From NCBI RefSeq assembly GCF_030711405.1, contig NZ_JAULSI010000031.1:1-37857 (forward strand): DNA of 37,857 bases, in the 5' to 3' direction. This DNA comes from Massilia brevitalea (GTDB lineage: Bacteria; Pseudomonadota; Gammaproteobacteria; Burkholderiales; Burkholderiaceae_D). A program made the position numbers and the translations under genes. The notes below the pieces were generated by a model. The model saw only the letters and a program-made list of their open reading frames with translations, ran no database searches and had not been told where the DNA came from. This document shows, piece after piece, positions 1 through 8,338 of this stretch (position 1 is the first letter of the stretch; every line of letters begins with the position of its first letter).

Positions 1-1
1 C

Positions 2-331
2 CTGCTGCCCTTCCTGGACCGGGACGTCTTGCTCGTGACCGACGCGAACGCCGCCTACCGTGCTTTCGCCCGTGCGCACGGCATTGCGCACCAGTTCGTG
101 AATGTCCGTACCGGCGAACGCACGCGCATGGGCGCCTCCGGACTAATCCATGTGCAGAACGTGAACGCCTATCACCAGCGCCTGCGCGAATGGTTGTTGC
201 CGTGTCACGGCGTCGCGTCGCACTACCTGCCGAACTACCTGGGCTGGCGCCGCATGCTCGATGGCGGGAACATCACTTCTGCCGATCAATTGTTTCGCCT
301 TGCAATCGGACCCATCCACAGCCAACGGTGA
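2..331 (+). CDS. IS1595-family transposase, C-terminal fragment (5' part outside window)
   Basis: The reading frame is open from the first base and stops with TGA at 329-331. It encodes about 109 residues of the end of a DDE transposase. The stretch LLVTDANAAY carries an aspartate as expected for the second acidic catalytic residue. HVQNVNAYHQRLREWL followed by YLPNYLGWRRMLDGG is typical of the IS1595 group that has Asn where other DDE enzymes have Glu. The stop lies only 10 bp from the stop of the convergent DUF3108 gene, so there is hardly room for a terminal inverted repeat on this side. The right end of the element may be lost or may overlap the neighbour's 3' end. Whether the element is intact cannot be judged from this window. 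Confidence 0.8.
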   Translation: MLPFLDRDVLLVTDANAAYRAFARAHGIAHQFVNVRTGERTRMGASGLIHVQNVNAYHQRLREWLLPCHGVASHYLPNYLGWRRMLDGGNITSADQLFRLAIGPIHSQR

Positions 332-341
332 CAGCGCCTTT

Positions 342-1088
342 TTATTTGCGCGTGATGCTCTTGACCGTCTGGTCGATGGTGTCACGATCATCCTCGAAGC
401 GAATCTTCACCGGATACCATTCCTGGCCCGGCGCCAGCCAGACTTCGACGCTGTCGCCGCGGCCGTCGCGCGGCTCGCGCTTGACGTGGATGGTGTCGAG
501 CTCGCCCATGCCGGTGCGGATTTTTTCCTGCTTGACCACCTTGAAGGTCCAGGGCTCGGCATCGCGCCGCCCGGCCACGATGAAGGTCCATTCGCTGCCC
601 GGCTTGAACTTCGCCACGCCGGCCGCACGTGCCACCGAAGCCAATTGCCACGTGACCGAGGCGCGGTCCTGCTCGCCGCCTTTCATGACGTAAGGCAGCT
701 TGACGCCGGTAAAGCTGATCACTTTCTCGTCGCGCACGAAGGTCGTGGTGGTCGCTTCCTTGCGGTAGCGCTTTTCGGTAAAGGTGTCCGGCGCCAGGCC
801 GTAATCGTCGACCGCACCCTGGCTGCGGTATTCGTTCAGCTTGCCGAGCAGCTGTACTTTGGCCTCGACGTTGACGTCGTACTTGCCGTCGCCCGCGCGC
901 CAGGTGATCAGGGCGTCGCCCTTCAGGCCGATGCTTTTCTGCTGGGCGTTCAGGTCGTAGGCCAGGTCGGCCGAGGGCGGCAATTCGACTGCGCGCTTGG
1001 CTGGTGCGGCGGGAGCGGCAATGGCTGTCGCGGCGCCCAGCGCCAGCAGGCCCGCCATCGCGGAACGCATGATTAGATTGCTTCTCAT
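342..1088 (-). CDS. DUF3108 domain-containing exported protein
   Basis: The 248-residue product begins with a signal peptide (hydrophobic AMAGLLALGAATAIAA, probable cleavage near residue 25). The rest matches DUF3108, a beta-rich periplasmic domain of unknown function: a YDLNAQQKSIGLKGDALITW strand pair near residue 44, a central KVISFTG segment and a C-terminal VEVWLAPGQEWYPVKIRF motif. It is a shorter paralogue of the gene just upstream, which ends with the corresponding LDVWLAPAHGWYPVRIR. The ATG at 1088 is only 2 bp from the upstream stop, so the two genes are almost certainly one transcript. No enzymatic motif is visible. The family is widespread in proteobacteria; a role in the envelope is inferred only from the signal peptide. 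Confidence 0.85.
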   Translation of the reverse strand: MRSNLIMRSAMAGLLALGAATAIAAPAAPAKRAVELPPSADLAYDLNAQQKSIGLKGDALITWRAGDGKYDVNVEAKVQLLGKLNEYRSQGAVDDYGLAPDTFTEKRYRKEATTTTFVRDEKVISFTGVKLPYVMKGGEQDRASVTWQLASVARAAGVAKFKPGSEWTFIVAGRRDAEPWTFKVVKQEKIRTGMGELDTIHVKREPRDGRGDSVEVWLAPGQEWYPVKIRFEDDRDTIDQTVKSITRK

Positions 1089-1090
1089 TA

Positions 1091-2209
1091 TTACTTTCCT
1101 GTATCGCTTAAAGCTATATTATTCACCGTTTGCGTAGTCACTGCACCGTTGGCCTCCGTATTGCGAATCCGCACCGGATACCAGCCATGCGCCGGCGCCA
1201 GCCAGACGTCCAGGCGCGAGCGGTAGGAGCCCTCTTTCGGCGGACGCGACAGATGCCAGGTTTGCAGCTTGCCGAGCTTGGTGTCGATTTCTTCCTGGCC
1301 CACCACGACGAAGCGGAATACGGCGGCGTCGCGGTCTTCGCCGACCGGCATGTCTATGTTGCCGCTCAATTGTCCAACATCCCCGCGCGCGATGGCGGCC
1401 AGTTGCAATGGGACACTGGCCTTGTCCTGGGCGCCGGCCACCAGCGGGAAGCTTTTTTGCGAGGCCGAGAAGCTGATCTTGTTGCCGCCCCAGTCGAAAT
1501 GGGTGGCGGTGAGCGCCCGGCCGCGGCGCTTCTCCGTCATCTTGATCGGCGCAAAGCCGGTCGCGGCCACGGCGCCGTCGCTGGTGAGCACGGCAAGATT
1601 TACGCGCGTAAACACGACACGGATGCCCGCCTCGAAATTGATGTGGTAGGTATCGTCGCGGTAGCTCCAGTCGAGCTGGGCCTCGCCGCTCCACTGGGTG
1701 CCATCCTTGTCGGTGCGCGCCACGTCCATCGTCATCTTCGCCGGCGGCGGCATGTCGACCTTGTAGCGGCGCGGTTCCGGCGCGGGTTCGGGAACGGGCG
1801 CAGGTTCGGGCGTGGGTTCGGGCGCAGGCGTTGCGGCCAGCGCCGGCGCCGCCTCGCCTGCGGCCGGCATGCCTTCCCCCGTACCGCCCGTGCCCGGGAC
1901 AACCGGCGGACCGATGGCGTCGTCGGCCAGCACCGGGCCGGGCTCAGGCAGCGGCGTGGGCGGCAGTTCGGGCAAGGGCGGCGGCGGCAGCGGGGCCGGC
2001 TGGGGCAGCGGCGCGGCGTCGGGCGGGGGCGGCGTGGCCGGTTCCGGCAACAGGCGGGTCTGCACCATGTCCATTGCCGCCGGTGCGATCGTGCGCGGCA
2101 CGCCGACGTGGCCGCCCATCCAGGCAAACAGCAGCGCGTGCAGCAGCACGATCAGCGTGCCCAGCACCAGCGCGCGGCGCCGTCCGGCAATGTAGGAAGC
2201 GATACCCAT
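1091..2209 (-). CDS. DUF3108 domain-containing protein with TonB-like Pro-rich linker
   Basis: The product has 372 residues. Residues 1-12 are short and basic, followed by one hydrophobic anchor (ALVLGTLIVLLHALLFAWM, about 14-32). Next is a long proline/alanine/glutamate linker to about residue 150 with repeated PxPxP and PEPAP units. A C-terminal DUF3108 domain (about 165-365) ends in LDVWLAPAHGWYPVRIR. The N-terminal anchor plus stiff Pro-rich linker resembles TonB architecture and suggests an inner-membrane protein reaching across the periplasm; the C-terminal domain itself is not TonB. It is first of a two-gene unit with a second DUF3108 protein 2 bp downstream. The start is ATG at 2209 with only a weak ribosome site, so a slightly different start is possible. 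Confidence 0.82.
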   Translation of the reverse strand: MGIASYIAGRRRALVLGTLIVLLHALLFAWMGGHVGVPRTIAPAAMDMVQTRLLPEPATPPPPDAAPLPQPAPLPPPPLPELPPTPLPEPGPVLADDAIGPPVVPGTGGTGEGMPAAGEAAPALAATPAPEPTPEPAPVPEPAPEPRRYKVDMPPPAKMTMDVARTDKDGTQWSGEAQLDWSYRDDTYHINFEAGIRVVFTRVNLAVLTSDGAVAATGFAPIKMTEKRRGRALTATHFDWGGNKISFSASQKSFPLVAGAQDKASVPLQLAAIARGDVGQLSGNIDMPVGEDRDAAVFRFVVVGQEEIDTKLGKLQTWHLSRPPKEGSYRSRLDVWLAPAHGWYPVRIRNTEANGAVTTQTVNNIALSDTGK

Positions 2210-2321
2210 GGGCCATAGTGTACCCGGCCACGTGCGCGCCTGCTGTCCAGCTGCTCGCGCCAGCCTTTGAAGCCACCTCCTTTATCTGCTACGCTAGGCC
2301 CACAACCAAAGGAGACCAAGC

Positions 2322-3002
2322 ATGCTCAAACCACCATCGCAGACCGTGCCCGGCATGACGGATACGCTCGAGTTCGTAAAGAATCTGTGGGGCGGCATGA
2401 ACGTTCCCGGCATGGGCATGCCCGGCATGGGCATGCCCGGCATGGGCGCCGGCGGCCTCGGCGGCGGCCTGTCCACGGACGAGCTCGACAAGCGGATCAC
2501 CGACCTGAAGGCCGTGGAAAGCTGGCTGAACCTGAACCTGTCGATGCTGCGCACCTCGATCCAGGCCATGGAAGTGCAGCGCGGCACCATCGCTGCATTG
2601 AAATCGATGAGCGACAGCATGACCCAGGCGCTCAGCGGCCAGGGTGGCCAGGGTGGCCAGGGTGGCGACCAGACGGCCTCGCTGCCGCCCTTCTCCGCCT
2701 TCTTCACCGCCAGTGGCGCGCCCGAGCCGGGCAGCAATACCCCGGGCGCCGGCGCCGACCCGGCCGCCGGGCCCGCTGCCAGCGCAGGCGGCGCAAGTGG
2801 TGCGGAAGCCGCGATGCCTGCCGCCGTCGCATGGTGGAATTTGCTGCAGGACCAGTTCCGCCAGGCTGTTGCAAGTGCGATGCCGCCAGATGGCGCTGCA
2901 TCCACCGCGGCCCCGGAAGCGCCAGCCGCCAGGGAGCAGCCTGTGAAAGAACCCACCGACATGGGCGCCCGCACAACCCGCACGAAAGCCGATAAAAGTT
3001 AA
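2322..3002 (+). CDS. phaM: PhaM-type polyhydroxyalkanoate granule-associated protein
   Basis: The product has 226 residues. The opening motif MTDTLEFVKNLWGGM near residues 12-26 is characteristic of PhaM, which in Ralstonia eutropha activates PHA synthase PhaC1 and tethers granules to the nucleoid. It is followed by a Gly-Met-Pro repeat (units of GMGMP, about residues 27-45). Then comes the conserved helical segment LDKRITDLKAVESWLNLNLS, a Gly-Gln repeat (GQGGQGGQGG) and a low-complexity Ala/Pro region. R. eutropha PhaM has a lysine-rich PAKKA-type DNA-binding tail; here the tail is only a short basic stretch (ARTTRTKADK), so DNA binding may be weaker. A clear AGGAGA ribosome site precedes the ATG. 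The gene is monocistronic, followed by a strong hairpin at 3058-3102. Confidence 0.88.
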   Translation: MLKPPSQTVPGMTDTLEFVKNLWGGMNVPGMGMPGMGMPGMGAGGLGGGLSTDELDKRITDLKAVESWLNLNLSMLRTSIQAMEVQRGTIAALKSMSDSMTQALSGQGGQGGQGGDQTASLPPFSAFFTASGAPEPGSNTPGAGADPAAGPAASAGGASGAEAAMPAAVAWWNLLQDQFRQAVASAMPPDGAASTAAPEAPAAREQPVKEPTDMGARTTRTKADKS

Positions 3003-3057
3003 GTCTTCCGGCAATACTGTTTGCCGTTCGCCCGCCATTTGATTTGACGGGCATCAC

Positions 3058-3102
3058 AAGCGCCCCAGCCATGCTGAACTGATCAGTACGGCTGGGGCGC
3101 TT
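3058..3102 (+). terminator. Long perfect hairpin downstream of phaM
   Basis: Arms 3058-3070 and 3090-3102 are perfect 13-bp reverse complements (AAGCGCCCCAGCC / GGCTGGGGCGCTT). The 19-nt loop contains its own self-complementary ACTGATCAGT, so a cruciform is possible. No U-run follows, so it may act as a 3'-end stabiliser or Rho-linked end rather than a classical intrinsic terminator. It separates phaM from the patatin gene that starts at 3150. Confidence 0.6.
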
Positions 3103-3149
3103 GACATTCCATGCTTTCCCATCCGCACCTACTTTGCGGGAGGCAAGAC

Positions 3150-6100
3150 ATGGCCCATCTCGATTTTTCCCAATTGACGGCCGAGCAGGTCGGCGACCTG
3201 CGCCGCAAGCTCGAAAGCGCCGGCTGCACCGTGCCGCCCTGTGCGTCCACCCTGGAGGAACTGGCGGGCGCCATTGCCGCCTTCCGCAAGGCGCAGGGCA
3301 TTGCCGCCGGCGGCCCGCTCGACGAAGCCACCTGGCGCCGCCTCGATGCGGTCAGCGGCAGCGTATTCAGCGAAGTCTTCCAGAACGAACTCGACCTGCT
3401 GCGTCCGCGCCCGGATGGCGATGCCGCGCAAGTCATGCCGGCCTCCAGCTGCGCACTGCTGCAGCGCTCGCACAACGGCACCCTGGCCGGCCTGGCGCTC
3501 TCGGGCGGCGGCGTGCGCAGCGCCACCTTCAACCTCGGCGCCCTGCAGGCGCTGGCCGAACTGCGCCTGCTGCGCGACTTCGATTACCTGTCGACCGTAT
3601 CCGGCGGCGGCTTCATCGGCGGCTGGCTGTCGAAATGCATTCGCGAGCGGCGCGGCGACGTGCGCCAGGTGGAGGCCATGCTGACGCAGGGAACCGCAAG
3701 CCAGGCGGTGACGTGCGAGCCGACCGAAATCCAGTTCCTGCGCCAGTACAGCAACTACCTGTCCCCGAAAAGCGGCACCTTCAGCGCCGACACCTGGACC
3801 CTGATCGGCACCTATGTGCGCAACACCTGCCTGAACCTGGCGATGCTGGTGGCCTGGCTCTGCGCCCTTCTCGTGCTGCCGCGCTTCGCGGTCTGGGGCG
3901 TGCACCGCATCATCGGCCCGAACGGGCGCTGGGCCGCCTGGTCGGATGCCGCCTGGCTGCTCGGCATCGCCCTGTTCCTGGTGTCCGTGTTCTGCATTGC
4001 GCTCTCCATTTCCAGCAAACCGGAAAGCTCGCGCGGGCTGCGCCGCTTTCCGCTCGAGCAGGGCGCGGTCCTGGTGTGCATCAATTTGCCGCTGCTGGCG
4101 GCGGGCTTCCTGGTCAGCATCGGGCTGTGGCGCTACGGCGGCGCGGTGCCGGCGCTCTGGAACGACGGGCTGCCGGCGCGCTTTGCCGGCTGGGGCCTGG
4201 CCTGGCTGCTGGTGCCGGGCCTGGTGTATTTTATCGTCTGGGCCTGCGGCTGGTACCTCGCGCACGACCGCACCAGTCCCTACCGGAATGCCGGCTACGT
4301 CATCTGCCTGGCCGGCGCGGGCGCGGTGCTGGCGGTATCGCTGGAGGCGGCGCTGGCCTTTGCTCCGTCCACCGTGGTCCAGCTGATGCCGCTCGCCAGC
4401 GCACGCATGCTGGCCTGGCCGGCAATCCCGATGCTGACGGTGGCGCTGCTGATCGGCGCCGCGGCGCTGGCGCTGGAGCGGCGCCTGGGGCGCTGCCGCT
4501 TTCCGGCCGACGTCTCGCGCGCCGAACTGCTGGAAGGCTTCAGCCACTTCGCCTGCGCCATCGGCGCGCTGGCGGTCGGCACCCTGCTGCTGCTGGCCGG
4601 CCTGGCCCTGCTGCCCGACCCGCAGCAGCATCCGATCCTGAACAACGCCATCGCCCTCTCCACCTTCGGCATGCCTTTGATGATGACGCTGTTCTCGGTG
4701 ACGATGACGCTGATGATCGGCCTGATCGGCCGCCTGTACAGCGACGCCAGCCGCGAATGGTGGAGCCGCCAGGGCGCCTGGTCGTCGATCTTCTCGATCG
4801 GCTGGGTGATCATGTTCGGCGTCGCCTTCTTTGCCGCACCCCTGCTGCACTGGGCCTGGCTGACCTACGAGCCGATCGCGAATGCCGGCACCGCCGCCGG
4901 CTGGCTGGTGATGACCATCATCGGGCTGAAGGCGGGCAGCGGCAGCGCCACCGGTGCACCGGGCAGCAACTGCGCCAAGCGCGAACTGGCGGCGCGCCTG
5001 GCGCCCTACTTCTTTACCATCGGCGTGTTCATGCTGCTCTCGACCCTGGTGCAGGCCTGCGTCGCCATGCCCGACGTGCGCTGCCCCAGGCCCATATCGC
5101 TGCCCTGCGTGTACGCGGCCCACGCGAACGCCACCCTGGCCACCGATGGCGCCACGCTGCTGCTGGCGTTCGCGCTCTTCCTCGGCGCCGCGCTGCTGCT
5201 CGGCTGGCGCGTCGACATCAACAAGTTCTCGCTCTACATGCTGTACCGGAACCGCCTGGTGCGCGCCTACTTCGGCGCCAGCAGCGGCACGCGCAAGCCG
5301 CACCCCTTCACCGGCTTCGACCCGGAAGACGACCCGCAGCTGGCCGACATGGCCGACCAGCGCCCCTACCACATCGTGAACACGGCGCTGAACCTGGTCA
5401 GCGGCGAAGAGCTGGCCTGGCAGACGCGCAAGGCCGCCTGCTTTGCCTTCACGCCGCGCTACTGCGGCTTCGAGATGCCGCTGATGCCGGCGCAGGGACC
5501 GAAGCAGGGCCTGCGCGACGCCCAGCGCGGCGCCTACCGCCCGACGCGCGAATACGCCTCGAAGTCCGGCGCCGGCGACGACGACGCCAAGGTACGCCTC
5601 GGCATGGCGGTGGCGATGTCGGGCGCCGCGGCCAGCCCGAACATGGGCACCCACTCGTCGCCGCCACTGAATTTTCTGATGACGATGTTTAACGTGCGCC
5701 TCGGGCGCTGGTGTCCGAACCCGCGCAAGGCGGTGTGGACGCATTCCTCGCCGGGCATCGGCCTGTTCGCGTTGATCTCCGAGCTGTTCGGGATGACGAA
5801 TGCGGACGCGAACTACGTCTACCTGTCCGACGGCGGCCACTTCGAGAACCTCGGCATCTATGAACTGGTGCGCCGGCGCTGCCGCCTGATCGTGGCGGTG
5901 GACGTGGCCAGCGACCGCGGCATGGCCTTCGAGGACCTCGGCAACGCCATCCGCAAGTGCGCCACCGACCTGCACGTGAACGTGGAGATCGACGTCTCGA
6001 AGATGGACCTGCTGCCCTCGACCAGTTTGTGCGGCGCCAGCTGCGCAGTGGGCACGGTGCGCTACAGCCACGTGGATGCGGGCGGCGTGGACGGAACGCT

Positions 6101-6416
6101 CCTGTACATCAAGCCGGCCATCGTGGGCTCGGAGAATGCCGATGTGCTCAACTACCGCAAGGCGCATCCCGATTATCCGCACCAGAGCACGGCGGACCAG
6201 TGGTTCGACGAGGCCCAGTTCGAGAGTTACCGGGCGCTGGGGTACCACATCACCAAGGCGGCGCTGGCCGGGTCGGCGGCGGCCTCGGAGCAGGCGGATG
6301 GGTCGCACGATGTGGCGAAGCTGTGTGCGCATTTGATGGCGGCGCATGGGTTGGTGGCGGTGCCGGCGCCCGCGCCGGTGCCGCCGACGCCGGGCAGTCG
6401 CGACGAGTTCCGGTAA
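3150..6416 (+). CDS. Patatin-like phospholipase with large multi-pass membrane insert
   Basis: The product has 1088 residues. The ATG at 3150 is chosen because GGGAGG at 3138-3143 sits at ideal distance; the in-frame ATG 39 bp upstream has no ribosome site. Patatin signatures are the oxyanion loop LALSGGGVRSATFNLG (residues 115-130), nucleophile Ser151 in STVSGGGF, and the dyad Asp894 in YLSDGGHFENLGIYELVRRR. About 740 residues separate the Ser and Asp. Much of this interval (about 215-620) is hydrophobic, with roughly ten membrane spans, so the catalytic fold seems to be assembled from sequence on both sides of a membrane block. Expected chemistry is Ser-Asp acyl hydrolysis of lipids; the substrate is unknown. 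It follows PhaM but is separated from it by a hairpin. A PHA depolymerase role is conceivable but unsupported. Confidence 0.85.
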   Translation: MAHLDFSQLTAEQVGDLRRKLESAGCTVPPCASTLEELAGAIAAFRKAQGIAAGGPLDEATWRRLDAVSGSVFSEVFQNELDLLRPRPDGDAAQVMPASSCALLQRSHNGTLAGLALSGGGVRSATFNLGALQALAELRLLRDFDYLSTVSGGGFIGGWLSKCIRERRGDVRQVEAMLTQGTASQAVTCEPTEIQFLRQYSNYLSPKSGTFSADTWTLIGTYVRNTCLNLAMLVAWLCALLVLPRFAVWGVHRIIGPNGRWAAWSDAAWLLGIALFLVSVFCIALSISSKPESSRGLRRFPLEQGAVLVCINLPLLAAGFLVSIGLWRYGGAVPALWNDGLPARFAGWGLAWLLVPGLVYFIVWACGWYLAHDRTSPYRNAGYVICLAGAGAVLAVSLEAALAFAPSTVVQLMPLASARMLAWPAIPMLTVALLIGAAALALERRLGRCRFPADVSRAELLEGFSHFACAIGALAVGTLLLLAGLALLPDPQQHPILNNAIALSTFGMPLMMTLFSVTMTLMIGLIGRLYSDASREWWSRQGAWSSIFSIGWVIMFGVAFFAAPLLHWAWLTYEPIANAGTAAGWLVMTIIGLKAGSGSATGAPGSNCAKRELAARLAPYFFTIGVFMLLSTLVQACVAMPDVRCPRPISLPCVYAAHANATLATDGATLLLAFALFLGAALLLGWRVDINKFSLYMLYRNRLVRAYFGASSGTRKPHPFTGFDPEDDPQLADMADQRPYHIVNTALNLVSGEELAWQTRKAACFAFTPRYCGFEMPLMPAQGPKQGLRDAQRGAYRPTREYASKSGAGDDDAKVRLGMAVAMSGAAASPNMGTHSSPPLNFLMTMFNVRLGRWCPNPRKAVWTHSSPGIGLFALISELFGMTNADANYVYLSDGGHFENLGIYELVRRRCRLIVAVDVASDRGMAFEDLGNAIRKCATDLHVNVEIDVSKMDLLPSTSLCGASCAVGTVRYSHVDAGGVDGTLLYIKPAIVGSENADVLNYRKAHPDYPHQSTADQWFDEAQFESYRALGYHITKAALAGSAAASEQADGSHDVAKLCAHLMAAHGLVAVPAPAPVPPTPGSRDEFR

Positions 6417-6440
6417 CGTCGATATGGCATCCGGCCTTAA

Positions 6441-6469
6441 CCGTACGGTGGGCACTCCGTGCCCACGCG
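6441..6469 (+). repeat. REP-like palindromic element, left arm
   Basis: The 29-bp unit contains the palindrome GTGGGCAC-TCC-GTGCCCAC and lies 24 bp after the patatin stop. It is the exact reverse complement of 6614-6642. The same GTGGGCAC/GTGCCCAC core recurs at 37653-37716. Confidence 0.85.
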
Positions 6470-6613
6470 GAACGACGCGTCGCGTTGATGCTGGATGTCG
6501 CCGTACATAACGCGTATTCGCGGCGCTTCCAAATGCGTCTCGCCGGCGTATCGACCGATGTTGACGTTTGGGGGCGAATCATCACGGCTGCTGGCTACGG
6601 ACACGCACGTACC

Positions 6614-6642
6614 CGCGTGGGCACGGAGTGCCCACCGTACGG
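6614..6642 (-). repeat. REP-like palindromic element, right arm
   Basis: This is a perfect 29-bp inverted copy of 6441-6469, separated from it by 144 bp of non-coding sequence in which I see no gene. It ends 1 bp before the stop codon of the response regulator gene on the minus strand. The pair therefore occupies the whole gap between two convergent genes, and each unit could form the 3' hairpin of one transcript. Confidence 0.85.
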
Positions 6643-6643
6643 G

Positions 6644-8338
6644 TTACGCCGCAGGTTCCGGCGGCTCCGATTCAGGCTGTGGCGCCACGACTTCCTCCAC
6701 CTTCGGCACCAGCGCCGCCAATTGCTCCATCAACTGCGCAAACCGCTGCTGCCCCGGCTGCAGCTGGTCCACGTGCGCCAGCACCTCGTGCGCCTCGGCG
6801 GCCATCAGTTCGTCGTAGCCCTTTTCCTTCATGTGCGACACCAGCACCTGCGCCGCGTTGAACAGGATCCGCTGGTTGTTCGGCAGCTTGTTGCGCGCAG
6901 TGCGCATCCACGTCACCGCTTCGCCCAGCTTGCCGGTCTTCCAGAGCAGCACGCCCTGGTTCATCAGATCCGACGCTTCCTTCTTCGCCGCGCGGATCAG
7001 CTCAGCGCCCTCCTCGCCCATGCGCGCCTTGTCGAAAATCGCCTGCACCTCGTCGAGCAGCACCGCATTGTCGTGGTTGTTGCGCGCCACGTAGCACAGC
7101 AATTCGACCGGCGCATCCTTGACGCCGACCGCGAACAGCAAGGTCGCCATCTCCAGGCAGGTCGGCACGTCGGGCCGCTCGGGACGCGCATTCAGTTGCG
7201 TCTCCAGCTCGTCGCCGGCCTTGCGCGCATGGCGGTAATCGCCGCTTTCGTGGTACACCAGCCCCTCGGTGATCTTGGCGCGCAGCGGCATGTCGGGATG
7301 CTCGGCGCCGAACTCGCGCTGCGCCACCCCGAGCAGCACCAGCGCCTCCTTCGGATCGTTCTTCAAGCCGCACACACGCGCCAGCCCGAAGTAGGCGTCG
7401 GGCGTCCTGCGCACCGAGTACTCGCCGATCGCGATGCACTTGCGGAAGGCCTTCTCCGCCATCGCCACGTTCCCCAGCTTCAGGCAGACCTTGCCGAGAT
7501 TGCGCTGGCGCGGCACCGAGTTCGGCGACAGCTTGGTCGCCCGTTCGAGAATGGTGCAGGCCTCCTCGTACTTGCCCATGTGCTGGTAGACCTGTGCCAG
7601 CTGGTCATAGGCATCGATGTAGTAGCGGTTTTCCGCGATCACGCCCAGGAACATCTGGCGCGCCTGTTCGAGTTCGCCGTTCACCATGCGGATCTTCGCC
7701 AGGCCGGAACGCGCCCACTGGTATTCGCGCCCGGCCAGTACGCGTTCGTAGGCTTCGCGCGCCTTTTCCGGCTCGCCGCTCTTTTCCATCAGGCGCGCCT
7801 TCATGCGCAGCAGCTCGGTCTCGTGCACGCGGCTGGCGGCAATCTGCTCGTCGCACAGGCGCGCCGCGCGCAGGTAGTCCTTTTCGGCGTAGGCCTGGTC
7901 GATCGGGCGGAACACCTGCTTGCGGTGCCAGGCGCGGTTCAGGCGCGTGAGCAGCACGCCTTCGGTGATCGGCTTGACCAGGTAGGCGTCGGGCTGGTGC
8001 TCGGCCGCGCCCATCACCGATTCCACGCTTTTCTCGGCCGAGACCATCATCCACACGCTCGACGGCAAGAGAAAATTGCGCACGCGCGCCTCTTCCAGCA
8101 CCTGCTGGCCGTTCTTGCCGTCGCCGAGATTGAAGTCGCACAGCACCACGTCGTAGCGCGTCTTGGCCAGCAAGGCGATCGCCTCGCCGCCGCTTGCGGC
8201 CTGGTCGATGTTGCGCGCGCCCAGGCTGCGCAAACTTTCGCGCAGCAGCTGGCGCACGCCGATGAAATCGTCGACCACCAAATAATTTTTGCCGGCCCAG
8301 TCGATCTGCTCGGCCTTGCGCTCCAGCGGGCTGTTCAT
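6644..8338 (-). CDS. Response regulator with tetratricopeptide (TPR) output region
   Basis: The product has 564 residues. Residues about 17-140 are a receiver domain: acidic pair Asp23-Asp24 (YLVVDDF), phospho-acceptor Asp68 in VVLCDFNLGD, Ser in MMVSAEKS and Lys in YLVKPI. The rest is helical with TPR-like repeats (for example YEVLAGREYQWARSGLAKI-type and AFRKCIAIGEYSVRRTPDAYFGLARV-type units) and no DNA-binding domain. Output is therefore probably protein-protein interaction. The start overlaps the stop of the upstream histidine kinase by 4 bp (ATGA), so the two are a translationally coupled cognate pair. The architecture resembles the receiver-TPR proteins seen in Pseudomonas and other proteobacteria; the regulated process is unknown. 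Confidence 0.88.
   Translation of the reverse strand: MNSPLERKAEQIDWAGKNYLVVDDFIGVRQLLRESLRSLGARNIDQAASGGEAIALLAKTRYDVVLCDFNLGDGKNGQQVLEEARVRNFLLPSSVWMMVSAEKSVESVMGAAEHQPDAYLVKPITEGVLLTRLNRAWHRKQVFRPIDQAYAEKDYLRAARLCDEQIAASRVHETELLRMKARLMEKSGEPEKAREAYERVLAGREYQWARSGLAKIRMVNGELEQARQMFLGVIAENRYYIDAYDQLAQVYQHMGKYEEACTILERATKLSPNSVPRQRNLGKVCLKLGNVAMAEKAFRKCIAIGEYSVRRTPDAYFGLARVCGLKNDPKEALVLLGVAQREFGAEHPDMPLRAKITEGLVYHESGDYRHARKAGDELETQLNARPERPDVPTCLEMATLLFAVGVKDAPVELLCYVARNNHDNAVLLDEVQAIFDKARMGEEGAELIRAAKKEASDLMNQGVLLWKTGKLGEAVTWMRTARNKLPNNQRILFNAAQVLVSHMKEKGYDELMAAEAHEVLAHVDQLQPGQQRFAQLMEQLAALVPKVEEVVAPQPESEPPEPAA

Noticed and set aside
2405..2453. Short tandem repeats in phaM as a CRISPR or phase-variation array
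   Set aside because: They are in-frame coding repeats (GMGMP and GQG units), common in PhaM; unit number cannot shift the frame in a simple way and there are no spacers.
3129..6455. Very long open frame on the minus strand opposite the patatin gene (about 1100 codons)
   Set aside because: Composition is Arg/His/Gln/Ala-rich without domains, typical of the antisense shadow of a high-GC gene; the plus strand has clear catalytic motifs.
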